Shown in pieces: positions 19,115 through 30,679 of a DNA stretch of 64,000 bases. Within the stretch, counting starts at the first letter, position 1, and each line of letters begins with the position of its first letter. The translations under genes and the position numbers were made by a program. The DNA is from Hericium rajendrae (lineage: Eukaryota > Basidiomycota > Agaricomycetes > Russulales > Hericiaceae). Under the pieces are notes generated by a model, which had not been told where the DNA came from, searched no databases, and saw only the letters and a program-made list of their open reading frames with translations. The stretch covers positions 868,001 to 932,000 of the forward strand of contig CM065880.1 of NCBI GenBank assembly GCA_033439255.1, given 5' to 3'.

Positions 19115-21053
19115 ATGTCCAGTGCTCGAGGAAGACGCAAGGCGACTCAGAAGAACAACGTAGATATGCCCAAAAAATCGAAGACTCCCCCTATGTTAGT
19201 CTCCGCGTATATTGAATATTATTGCTTGGTAATATCGCTGATTATCCCTTTCTCTTTCTCTCTCAGTTCCTCCGATCTTTCTCAGACGAAGAATCCTGTA
19301 ATGGGCAAAGATGACGACACGTCTACCATCGCTAGTGACGACAACCTTGCTGCTACAGGCGACGACGCTTTGGCTGCCACGAGTGACGAGACCATAACAG
19401 GCGAACTCGGATTCGAATTGGCCGATCTATCGGACAGCGAGGTCATCGCGCTGTGAGTCTGTTATATGCTGCACAGGACTGCAGCTAATTAAATGTATAC
19501 ACATACGTGCTTAAGAGATAGCATGCTTTCTATGCCGGCAGGTGAGAAAAGTGACAGCCTCTCTGTCGCTTTAGGAGATGAGCCGATCCCTGTCGCTGTC
19601 ACTGAGGACCAGCGATCGGCACGTCCAGTGAAGGTGGGTACCTAGTCTCTTTTCACCTTTTCACCTATTTTGTTTCTTTGTGTCTCTTGTTTTATAATAC
19701 AGACGACTAACTTGACGCAACGGGCATATTGATAGTCGGTGCCGAAGAAATCCGCGAACCCTTACGCATGCCAAATCCCGGATTTTGATCCGAAGAAGGC
19801 TGCCTATCCCAAGATGTGAGTTTTCGAACACTATGAATAGTGCTATAAGGCTACGTTCTGATTTAACTACATGCGCACTGATCAAGTCGTGAGTTGATGA
19901 ACAAGATTCGTCCATTGCCGTAAGTCCATCTGTTACATTCACATCCCTGTACTGTGCGTGATTTAGCTGATATTGATGTTTCAGATTTGTGTCTACTGTA
20001 AGCAATGTTGGAAACAACAGTACAGCCGACGGGATCCCTGTATCGAGCGTAGAAGGACAGCACATGTCAGCGCGCGTCCGAGAGTGAGTTTATTGCCTTG
20101 TTATATACATATCGAATCTTGAGAATACTCCGTTCTGACGAACGTTCAAGGAGACTTGATAACATTTGCATCCATCCGGGCTCGAGGAAGTTGCACAACA
20201 TAGCCCTCACTGATCCTCTTCATTTCGAACGCAAGGGCATGTGGCTGAATTACAAGGACAATGGACGTCCTGCGGTATTTTTTACATTGGGGACGGTCGC
20301 ACATGTCCAACTCGGAAAGTTCGCTGGATCTCAGCAGATATGCCTGGCTCCGTTCAACTCGCTGTGGCCATGCGCAGCAGCATTTATAGGGAAGGTATTC
20401 TCGCAGGATCTACTTTACTTTCAAACCTTCAATAAGGGAATATCTTTCTCTACTATGCGATCTAAGACAAGTGAGTGACTCGATTATATTGTCGTATTCA
20501 TGCATAGCTGATTTTGTATGTAAAATCAACAATAGCTACTGTCGCTTCTAATGCTACGAAAGGCATAGTTTCTCCCGGGAAGGTGTCGAGCCGTGCGTTT
20601 GAACCTGTGTTGCAGGCTGATGCTGCGGGTACGTGGACATTATATCAAGCATCTGCTACGCGCTGACTCATTGATCGTTTCAACTGTCGGACGCGAATAG
20701 TTCCTTTTTATGACGGCACCCAAAGTTTCTTCGTCGAAAAATACGCATCTCTCCGGCGACTGGAGTTCGACCCGGAAGAAGGTGCAACTATCATGATTGG
20801 ATTCACGGTAGGGTCGTTTCCGATGACCCCAAACAAGCAGCCTGGAGGCGTACGCAACATCCCCATTGTAATGAGCACGAACATCCAGTTCGCTGTATTA
20901 CTGGAAGAGAGCACTCATCGGCCTCCTGGAGGAGGAGTTGATTTCCACGAGTTGTGGGGTGTGACTCCTCCTATGCTGGAACAGAAGATCCAAGAAGGAT
21001 ATATGACTGACGACGAAGAACTAGACAACGAAGAGTGCGGTGATGCTCTTTAG
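19115..21053 (+). CDS. uncharacterised 451-aa protein, nine exons
   Basis: Nine exons (19115-19194, 19267-19452, 19522-19633, 19736-19815, 19887-19919, 19985-20083, 20151-20470, 20536-20628, 20701-21053) join without a frame break through small GT-AG introns, total 1,356 nt. The N-terminus is basic (ARGRRKATQKN) and then acidic and Thr/Ser-rich for about 110 residues, which looks disordered. From about residue 125 the protein appears folded (NPYACQIPDFDPKKAAYP, then FERKGMWLNYKDNGRPAVF and NIPIVMSTNIQFAVLLEES). It ends in an acidic tail. I recognise no known domain; the style is of a basidiomycete-restricted family. All exons are open and splice sites are intact, so the gene is probably functional. 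Confidence 0.7.
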
Positions 21054-23339
21054 TTCATAGTGTTGGGGGGGTGTTCATCGCATAGGTCGGTGAGATGCCA
21101 GCGCGGATGTGTTATGTGTTTTTGTACGGATATGTCTTGGTCATCTCCTCTATGCGGCTCATCTATCATTTTCCTTTAACCTGTTCATATTCGTTCATCT
21201 ATTCGTCCTAGCCCATTTTCTCGAATACACCCACTTACATACGAGTCTTTAATGAGACAAAATACAATGCCTATCGGCACATTGATAGGTCATCTGGCGT
21301 GATATATTTATCTCCGATCAGTACGCTTTGAGAAACGGCGACTCTATCCTCTTTAGAAATGTGTTTGGCTAATTCTATACTGCTTCCGTCGTGTTTCTCA
21401 GTCAGTTCCAGCTGGGTTGAAACACGCTGTCACCACGCGTAACGGCAGCGTTGCAGAAACACAAATCGCACTCTTTTTAGAATACACATTGGTTGCTCCC
21501 GCTGAAAGCCATACTATTATTATAAGTGGGCGTAGACCATGACCTGCGCGATGCAAGGAGTACGAGTGAAGAGGGTGAAGTGGACATATGTACTTTAGGC
21601 GCCCAATTATGGCGGGTTTCCGTTCCGGCGCTCGAATCGACTCCTTCGTCTCTCCCTGCATCTGCGTCGCTTCGGTCGCTCACGCACACGTTCGGCGTTC
21701 GCGATATGCATGCGGTATGCCCGCATTCAGATATGTAGTCTCGCTGCGTCGTCGCATTGCTCTCACTGACTATGATATGTCTGTCTGCTTCCGTTTGTCC
21801 GTGTCTGCTGCCCTTCGCATGAGTCCCATTCAATCGATGTAGGCTTTCCCCGCCGCCTTCGCCCCTCATCACAAAGAAAGCCCGCTACCATCATTGACAC
21901 TCTGTGCTTAGGACACGTACTCTGGGTTCTATCATACTATCTCGCGTCATATATGATGCGCGCGAATGGCATATCCTACCCATTAATTCGCCAGATCGCT
22001 ATCCAACCCCCAATCTTCTGCATAAACACGGATCATGGTCATTCAGTTGACCAAAGATGACGTTATTGGTGCTGCTGGTTGAGCTAGTAAGTTCACAGTG
22101 AGGGGTAACGGAGAGGAAGAGTTACAAATTACAGATTTAAGTGAGTAGTCTCTCCTCTTCGCATCCCTCTTCTTTCGACACTATCATCTATTTCCTCTCT
22201 ATCTGCACCGTCTTATGCGGCGAATTGTTCGTTCAGATATCGTAGCTTTTTATAACGGCTATTTTCACTGTGTTTAAAAGTAGCTTTACACCATGCTTAC
22301 CGACAGCCTCATGTTTGGTCTCGTTTACCCCCCAACAGTCGCCGCGCGACTTGTCGTTACATCCGCCGCGCGGGTTCGTCGCATAGCCCGTACTGGCACC
22401 CGCAGCGAGTGTCGCTTGACCTATGCGCAGTGGTCGCCGTGAAAGGAGGTCGAGCGTGTGATCCTCTCGTTCTGGGACGGAGTAGGTCGAGCGCAGGAAG
22501 ATAGGAGCCTCCTCAGCTCTTGCTGTCTTACCGCCAGGTACGTGCGCTATCTCTACAACCGCGCTGTCTCGCACACACATATCTTGCTCCCTCATTGACA
22601 GATAGTCTGTTCCGTTCTGCCCTAAGCAATGGTCTCGAGCACACCTTCAGAAGTGCGCGTCGATTGGAAGGGATCATCTGTCAGACTCTGTCGCAGGGGA
22701 GGACCTGCTGGCTTTGTCAGATACTGGCTTATGTAATGATCACAATGTCGGCGCGCACTCATGTGGATTCAGATTCTTGTTGATGTCCCGTGTAACGGAG
22801 ACTACAATTTGTCTCGTGCTTTCAAGTGGATCGTAGAACCTGCTAGAACGTCTACGATTCCGATAGGAGGTTAAGGAAGTGAGGGAGATACACAAAAAAG
22901 GGATGGGGTTCGGGGTTCGCTCGTGTGAGTATATCGTCATTCATGACGTAGGTCTAGCTGCTCATCGTGCATTCTTTGTCGAACAATAGATACCCATTGC
23001 GTCTGAGATGCATACTCGGATCATCCACAGACAGAACACTCGCATTCATAACTGCCTATTCATCGGGTCGGTCAAGATCTCTTCTATGTCTACAGCTCGA
23101 TCTACAAATTCTATGACATCATGTAATGTATCCTTCCTTTCTTCCTTCCTCCATTTATGACGTGCGGAATCGGTATGACCGTCATAGATTCTTGATATAA
23201 TGATTAACAGTGTCTTTGGTTTATTTTAGTAGATTGTGTTTGTACAAATATCGAGTCGCAGGCAATCTGCCTCTCACTCATCGCCATTAAGTGTATTTGT
23301 GTCTCCCGCCCTCTCACATACTTGCGTGAACATCGGATC
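21054..23339. other. no gene recognised
   Basis: About 2.3 kb between two genes. Overlapping open frames near 21400-21870 and 22230-22600 have no domain or consistent exon structure. Near 22040-22150 short words resembling splice sites occur but give no model. It may hold decayed gene pieces. Confidence 0.4.
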
Positions 23340-24623
23340 ATGTATAGCGACCCAGGTGAGGGCAATATTGTTATACATCGTCTGCATCTATATGTGCTGA
23401 TAGATTCTTAGACGACGACGACAAGGTCATCTGTCCTGAACTGTGGTTCAGAGACAGTAACATAGTGCTCAGAGCTTACAATCGAGATGTCCCGGTATCC
23501 TTCAGGGTGCATCAGTCTGTCATGGCTCTTCATTCGAGGGTATTCGCAACGCAGATCGGGACGATAAACCCCAACGTGATTGATGTCCCTTCAAACGAAG
23601 CACCTATCATAGATCTCAATGATAGTGCGGACAACTTGAGGTTGTTCTTATTGTCAATGTACAACACGGCGTACGTTTTTTTCGGGACAATATGTATCAA
23701 ATATATCATTTTAACGTCATTATTATTTTCGTCAGAGATCTCATATCCTTGCGCTACAGTAATGTCCAGCGCATCACTGCCTCTTCGCATGGGCTGTCGA
23801 CATTTCCGTCACCGCTAGAGGGCATCCTGAGCATGGCCACAAAATACGATGCTAGGAAGATCCGGAGAGTCCTCGTAGACTTTCTTGAGGAAGCTTGGCC
23901 TTCTAGTCTGGCCCAATGGGATGCTATGCAAGATTGGGTAGACCACAGAGTATCTTCTGTCGGTCCCGACGTGACGGACGAACTTAATGGCCTGTATCCT
24001 GACCCTGGTAAGTTTCTCAATTCGACGTCTCACGTTAGTTATCATGAATATAAATTTATTGTTCATAATCAGCCAAATCTATCGCTCTCGCGGCCGAATT
24101 CAAAATCAGGAAGATCGAACCAGCAGCATTCTATGACCTTGTTCGGTGCTGTGCGTTTAGGAAGATAGAGTTTGGAACTGGGGTAACCTGTGGGGGGGTG
24201 AATAGGCAAGTCGATACAGCCGTCCTTCAAGAGAACGAAGTCCGGCGTTTCCTTGTGGGGAGCTCTTCAATCCATTTCTACGCCCAGAACTTCATACTCA
24301 CCCTCTTGAACCCCAACACGTCATCTGGCCTCCGCCCTTGTAACTTAGAGCGTGACACCAATGATTGGCCTTGTCGGCCGCACATTCGGTTTTGGTGGAT
24401 GAAGACTATATCGAGGACATCCCATCCTATGGACGATCCTCTCGCATGGCTGAAGCTGCTTATCTCGCTCGCATCCGAGGGGTTGGACGATGAGAATGTC
24501 TGTTCGACGTGCAAGTCTTGGCTCATAGGTACATTCAAGTACGAAAGAGAGAGTATGTGGAACAGTCTGGAGTTATTGTTCAGATTGGTGAGAGTCACCT
24601 TCGCATTGACTCTCTTACGCTGA
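23340..24623 (+). CDS. BTB/POZ-domain protein, 365 aa
   Basis: Four exons (23340-23355, 23412-23670, 23736-24007, 24073-24623) join in frame. After a short acidic start the protein has the basidiomycete BTB pattern: PELWFRDSNIVLRAYNRDVPV (broken here as two short words in the usual order), FRVHQSVMALHSRVFA, IDLNDSADNLRLFL, then helices and a Cys-containing C-terminal half. BTB domains mediate dimerisation and often recruit Cul3 ubiquitin ligases; large numbers of such genes occur in mushroom-forming fungi. The first exon is only 16 nt, so its position rests on frame and splice signals. The 3' end may contain one more small intron after about 24590, where gtgaga occurs in frame. Confidence 0.75.
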
Positions 24624-26690
24624 TAATTCTTCTTTGTTCATTTTTATTTTTATAAGTGAATTTCTTAGTAACGTTGAAGAAAAGTTGTCAACGGTCCGTC
24701 TCGGAAGATGCGGGGATAACATTTTTTGTTGAGGATAGAATAAAACACAATGCCTGGTCTATCACGGTGCAATCTATAAATATGTATATCTTGGCTTCTT
24801 GATCTGCTCGTTGTAATCGTACTATTTGTACTAAATGCCGTATTGTTGCGTCTTCTATATGAGAAAATTTTCCTCCTCGACCCAGCTTACTCAGTTACTC
24901 AGTGTTGCGATCGAAAGCATATTTACGGTGCCGTGCATATCAGTATGCAGTCGGCGCGTCGAGAAACCTATTTGTAGTCGCCAAATAGTCACGTCATGTC
25001 ACACTTTGACCGCCGACTGCTCGGACGCTTCACTCTAGCATCTTGCCGTCTTCTAGGATGGCCATTCAATTTCTGTATCTGTAAGTGTCTGACCGAGCTG
25101 ATAAAGTAGCTGAAAAGCCATGAGATCCCGCCTGGTCCACAGATCTCTCTGCAAGCTATGCATAGCTTCAAGAGACATGCATTTCCAGCACACGGCGTAG
25201 CATCCGTAGTTCTCGCGCTTGTGTGTGTTCCATGACTGCCAATATTGAGGGGAACCAAGATATCGTGCTGGCTATGGTGCGTGAACATTCTGAATGCACT
25301 GACGTGTTCTTCGCCCAGATTTACATGCAGTGCAGAGCGCAAGTTCACGCATCTCAGGCACTGCGACTTGTGCTTGAGCCAGACATTTATGCCATAGGAC
25401 AACGATAATTTCCGAGATCCGAGACTCATCCGCGCCTCAAAGGCTTACCATAGCTATGTCGGAGGATGCCGAGCACGTGTTCGAGGCGCATCCTCGGGAG
25501 GGCAGCAGGAGCATTATGTCTCGATGGATGGGCAGCAGACATGGGGTGCAGGTGGTGGTTGGGCGGGAGCTGTTCGAACTTGGATGTCCTCACAAGTCTT
25601 GGTCTGTAGACTGGCATTACCTATTTGCTTAAAGGGGAAGTTGAGTGCTACGACGTACGAATGCGCATACTGCGAACTCGCAAACAATATTCAGAGTGCT
25701 AAAGCACTAAAGGGTCACGCTTTGGTCCAAACAAACAAATATTTCAGCGCTGTCGACGGCAAACTGATATGCAAGGCACTAGCTCAGTTCAAAGCTGCCA
25801 AAGGTAAAACCGAAGGTCGAAGGCGAGGGTCGATTCGAAGGTGACCTTCGGCGCAGAAAACTTGAGACCACCTGCGCGACCTGCGGCCGCAGGTGATTAC
25901 ATAATGTCACGCCCGTGGTAGTTGAGACGAACACACGAGCGCGCTGCCTTCACATGTTCTGAGTGACTGTCACATGTCACGTTCCTGCGGCGCCTTAGCC
26001 ACAGCAAGTCGAAGGAGGTCGAAGGAGACCTTCGACCTTCGAGTTCACCTTCAGCAGGTTTGAAGTCTGCTACTGTAGGCCTCCGCCTCGCCTCCGATCT
26101 CGGCCGATGTAGAGGATTGCATCATCGACTTCTATGGCATTCATATATAAGGACACGTGTCGTAGAGAATGGATAGCGTCATCAATTGGTATGGTGACGT
26201 ACTCTGGTCTAGGAACCGCGGTTGAGTTCTCTGCAAACCGAAGGGAAAAAACATCCCAAATCTTTCTCGATTACTGCGTTTCGCGACATAGGTTTGAGCG
26301 CGCTATCTGAATGCTAACTCGGTGCGTCCTATCTCCTGAAATGGTCATAATTCCTTATATCATTCGCTTTCCTTCGATTTAGAGCGTTGTGACCACAGAA
26401 CCTCAATATCTTCTTGTCTTCCGTAGGTCGAGACAATGCCGAAGAGCAGGTATGTCATACGAATCTATCTGCTGGCATACATTAGGTGTACTGAATACAC
26501 GTGCCTCAGTTGTGGTGACCATTTCGGATATGATGATCACCATTACATGGGTACCCGCTGCTGTGCTCGTCATATCTGCATCGAGTTAACATTCAGAATC
26601 TTTTCCGTGGATCTCAGATTGCAACTATGACATAGTGCGCCTTAATATCTTCGTAGTAGGGCTTTACCAGTGTTTCGGCTCATTTTCACT
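24624..26690. other. no gene recognised
   Basis: About 2 kb without a supported gene. A short frame near 26440-26590 has two Cys pairs (CLSCG and CCARHIC) and may be a remnant of a zinc-binding protein. The section 25800-26050 is rich in the words cgaaggtcg and cgaccttc. Confidence 0.4.
25805..26050. repeat. inverted repeats built from gaaggtcg / cgaccttc
   Basis: The word gaaggtcg and its complement recur at both ends of this section. The clearest palindrome is at 26017-26037: a 9-bp stem (ggtcgaagg with ccttcgacc) around a 3-base loop. The arrangement could be the end structure of a small non-coding transposon, but no flanking duplication was found. Confidence 0.45.
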
Positions 26691-26695
26691 TTATG

Positions 26696-26703
26696 TTTAT
26701 AAA
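26696..26703 (+). promoter_or_regulatory. TATA box of the ribonucleotide reductase gene
   Basis: The octamer tttataaa lies about 125-132 bases before the ATG at 26828, followed by a CT-rich leader. It favours the start at 26828 over the internal ATG at 26989. Confidence 0.5.
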
Positions 26704-26827
26704 GTAAGTCTACAATTGATGTAGATCAGTTCGCTCTGTGTTCCTCTCGCTCTCGTATTCCTACCTTCCCCGCCGTCTTCGTCATCCGTTTTGTCTCAGT
26801 TTTCCCTTTGTTTGTCTAAGATATAGC

Positions 26828-29800
26828 ATGGCGTCAGTGAACCCATCTTCATTTATCCGTGGGAGACCTCGTTCAGCCACGTACCCCTTCTATGGTGTTC
26901 GTATTCCTTCGAATCTTTCACATTCTGGAACATTCTGATAGGAACATTCTAGACCCTGGTTGGATACGACGTAGTGTCGTCCGACAAGATGTCGGTGTCT
27001 AGTGTGACATCATTGTCCATGGGGGCTACGCGAAACCGTCGCTCCTCTCTCCATCAAGAAATTACAGCCAACCTGAATCCTGTCGCTAATGTGATTCAAG
27101 ATAGGTTCGTGGGAGACGCGGACTTGTCCGATGGTGAGTTCATATCATCATCCTTCGTCTGGCTCGCCTTATGTATGTTAAGGCGACGAGCCTATTCTTG
27201 TGGCGTCTAGGCATCGATTTGTGCTATTTCCCATCAAGTATCATGAAGTAACGTGGTCATTTCGTTATAATCGTGTGATATGCTTTCTAACTGTATTACA
27301 AACAGATTTGGCAGATGTACAAGAAAGCTGAGGCATGCTTTTGGACCGCTGAAGAGGTGGACCTCTCGAAGGATTTACGGGACTGGAACGAGCGCCTCAA
27401 TGACAACGAGTGGCATTTCATTTCCCACGTACTTGCGTTCTTCGCCGCATCCGATGGCATTGTAAACGAAAATCTGGTCGAGCGGTTCTCCACCGAAGTC
27501 CAGATTGCGGAAGCCCGTTGTTTCTACGGATTCCAGATAATGATGGAGAATGTTCACTCTGAGACCTACTCCCTCCTAATTGATACCTATATTCAAGACT
27601 CCGATCGGCGTCGGTTTTTGTTTGATGCCATCGAGACTATTCCGTGCATCAAGAGGAAAGCCGATTGGGCAATTAGATGGATCGACGATCCTAATTCTGT
27701 CTTTGGGGAGCGTCTTGTCGCTTTCGCAGCCGTAGAAGGCATATTTTTTTCAGGATCGTTTGCATCAATCTTTTGGCTGAAGAAGAGGGGACTGTTGCCA
27801 GGACTTACGTTTTCCAACGAGCTCATCAGTCGCGACGAAGGGATGCATACAGAGTTTGCTTGTCTTTTGTTTGATGAGCTGAAAAAGCGCCCTCATCCGA
27901 ACACAGTCCGTCGTATCATCGAGGAGGCCGTAGTCATCAAGAAGGAATTTCTCACTGGTACGTGAGAAAGTCATCGATCGGAGCCGTTGTCGTGACGATG
28001 ATGGGTTCCGAAGTATTGTTGGTATACCTCAGTAACACACTATCCTAGATACGATCAGGTTTTCCTACTTTCCCGGATGTACCTAGTTGTTCGGGAGAGG
28101 TGGATGGTGTTCTTCTTTCTTTTGACGGTGGACTATGTAGCCTAGTGAATGATAGAAATGTGATGTTGTGGCTTCTAACTTGAAAGAAGGCTTATACAAA
28201 CAAACACAAATAAACCTCGGCAGGTGAGCTAATGAATGTGATATCAACTTGGCTGAGTTGACTTGACTGGCTGGAAGATAATTGAATAACTTCGAGTGTC
28301 GATGCTGGCCTAAATAGTACTCGAAAGTGACTGTAAATTCTGTAGTAAATGTAACTGGAGTGCTGGCTAGCTGGTGTGATGGGAATAGGTGTGATGAAAT
28401 ATAAAATAATATCAATGAATTTATGGGATTTTATCGGTACTGAAACTGGAGGGTTATGCTAGGGGATTCGAGTAGTGGTGCTGTGATAATGATTGAGGCT
28501 GTGTTGGTCCGAGACTTGGTCTGAGACTGGCTTATGTAATGGGACTGATGGTTCCCACGCTAAGGGGACTAAAAGCGGAATGTTCCCACAATAGGGAATG
28601 GACTGGATTGATACTGGGAGTGAACTGTAGGATATCGGATCCTAGACTTGACTGGCTGATACTGATAGACTGTAGGATGTCGGATCCTAGACGAGAATGT
28701 GTAATAGCAGATGAGAATGATTAGAGACTGAGTCACTTAGTCACAGTCTGAGCTTCTTATGTCAGATAAGATTTTATACTCAGGATCTGCCTAAGGTAAC
28801 TAGAAGCAAACACAGGGAGTACTACCTTTCCTGTCAGAGGAAATAGATAGGGTCAATCTGTCTCAAACTGGAAGCTGCAGTTAAGAGCTCAGTGAGAAAT
28901 AATCAATATGGAGGAAAACATGAGAGTTGATTGGAGGGGAGAGGGAAGTTGGTTCTGAGGGGGGAATGAAGGGGAGAAAAAGATGTCTGCATGATGGCTC
29001 ACTTCGGCTCCTTATATACCCTGGGAGAGCCTGAGAACCAACTGCCTAATATGTACATGTCTATGCTACTGTGGGAACTAACTACCTATTATAGGAATGC
29101 TGACTAATATTCTTTCACATTCTAGCACTTTCTCCAATGATTTATAAGGCAAAATGAGCTTTGTAATCCACTTTTTCTACCTTTGTAATCCAAATCTCTG
29201 CTTTATAATACAGATTCCTGCATTAATAAGCCAAATCCTGCTTGGTAATCGCATTTCTAATGAGCTGAATAAGCAGACTACTGCCTTAGTAATCACATTG
29301 TGCCACAGGGCTGTGCGAGGCTGTGTAAAGCTGTGCGAGGCTGTGCAAATGTTGTTCTTGGAATTTCTAGAACATTCTGTCACATTCCATGGACTTCTCT
29401 TAGTCTGAAAGTATGACTAATTGATGAATAATGTGCATGACACTTGTTTTCTGAATTAATAGAATTATTCAGAGTCACAGTGAATATTTTGCCACTGGTC
29501 GAGTGCATTGATTCTGGACTCGAGTCATCTGCTGCAAGCTTTGCGTTGGACGTGAGATGTGCGCGTCAATAGTAGATGTCCAGAATAGATGTAGGCTTGA
29601 TGCAACAAGGTATTGGAAGTACGCGGGATGCATCTGTCTCATGCTTGAAGAGAAAAGATGGAATGGATAGATAGGTGCATATCAAGAGATTATTGATATA
29701 ATATTATCGAGTGATTGAGTAATGTGCGCATGATGGTGAATTGAATAGAGGTAGATGATGGGTAAGTGCTTTGATCTTTTGGAGCTTATGATTGCTGAAT

Positions 29801-30197
29801 TAACCCTGTCAATGCTCAAAACGGGTTTTGGGCGCGACACCGTACATCTAATCTGTATGATAGATGCACTTCCCGTCGGCCTCATTGGCATGAACGTCAC
29901 GCTCATGTGTCAATACATAGAGTTCGTCGCGGACCGTCTGATAGTCTCTCTAGGGGGGGTTATGCTGTATAATTCGAAGAACCCTTTCGACTTCATGGAT
30001 ATGATTTCATTGGAAGGGAAGACTAACTTCTTCGAGAGAAGGGTGTCGGAGTATTCCAACGCGAAAGTCGGTACTGACTCTGGAGAAGAATTTGTCCCGT
30101 CATCTGACAGAATATTGTGAGTCTTTCCCTTATTTCGCTTGGTAAATATTTGTCAATTTATCATTTTTTATACAGCACCGTCCGTGAAGACTTTTGA
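26828..30197 (+). CDS. ribonucleoside-diphosphate reductase small subunit (R2)
   Basis: Six exons (26828-26894, 26975-27133, 27183-27247, 27306-27957, 29864-30116, 30176-30197) give 405 residues in one frame. R2 carries the di-iron centre and tyrosyl radical that the large subunit uses to reduce ribonucleotides to deoxyribonucleotides. Metal ligands are all visible: Asp in EEVDLSKD, Glu and His in MENVHSE, Glu in AVEGIFFSG, Glu and His in RDEGMH; the radical Tyr follows in HSETYSLL. The C-terminal peptide that docks on R1 is present as IFTVREDF, near the usual FTLDEDF type but altered. Intron 4 (27958-29863) is 1.9 kb and contains an antisense LTR; its donor gtacgt and acceptor tag are intact, so the gene may still work. 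Sequence drift and surroundings suggest a second, divergent copy rather than the main R2. Confidence 0.88.
27980..29500 (-). mobile_element. decayed LTR (element B) inside an R2 intron
   Basis: This AT-rich segment is the counterpart, in reverse, of the LTR at 9360-10748. It shares the TTAnAAGC-word array (29150-29310), the promoter block around 29010-29025 (read on the minus strand as gtatataaggagc), the block actaggtacatccgggaaag near 28068-28087, and the internal remnant with cgtcacgacaacggctc near 27980-27996. It lies wholly between the donor at 27958 and the acceptor at 29863 of the R2 gene, opposite to the direction of transcription. No protein-coding sequence of the element remains. 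Confidence 0.72.
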
Positions 30198-30605
30198 ACA
30201 TTTGCATCAGGCTGAATTTGTAACGCGCTCTGACTTGAACAAATATATATAACTTTGCTACGACCCGAGGATACGAGCAATATATGTAGTATTGTGGATT
30301 TGTTTAAGCTGATGCCAAAAGCCGCTTATTGGCGTGACATAATAAGTTTTTGATACGCCGGAGCTGGCGCTCCGTCGGTTTTGTAAAGGATTAGAATTAA
30401 TATTCACGTTCTATTTGGGGGAGGCTGTCGAAGTTGATATATTTGTATTATCGTCGTCTACATTGACAAGCAGCAGTACATGAAAATTTATGTATAGTGA
30501 AATCTCTGTAATCAATTGGTTTCTTCATGTATGCAGATGACGACTACAAGCAATCATGCTTCGTGAGGGCATGTAAGAGGAGAGTAGGCATGTGCTGCGT
30601 AGTGT
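30198..30605. other. 3' flank of the R2 gene
   Basis: AT-rich sequence with no gene. It is the probable 3' untranslated and terminator region of the reductase gene. Confidence 0.4.
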
Positions 30606-30609
30606 TCTG

Positions 30610-30675
30610 CCAGGCCGGGCTCGAAAAGACGAAGCCGGCCCAAGCCGGGCCCAAGTTAGCCGGGCCCGGCCCACA
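30610..30675. repeat. GC-rich ggcccggcc-type repeat
   Basis: A short stretch alternates ggccgggct, gccggccc, ggcccaag and ggcccggccc words in an AT-rich context. Such GGCCCGGCC tracts look like the end or body of a dispersed intergenic repeat; there is no coding frame. Confidence 0.5.
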
Positions 30676-30679
30676 ACAG

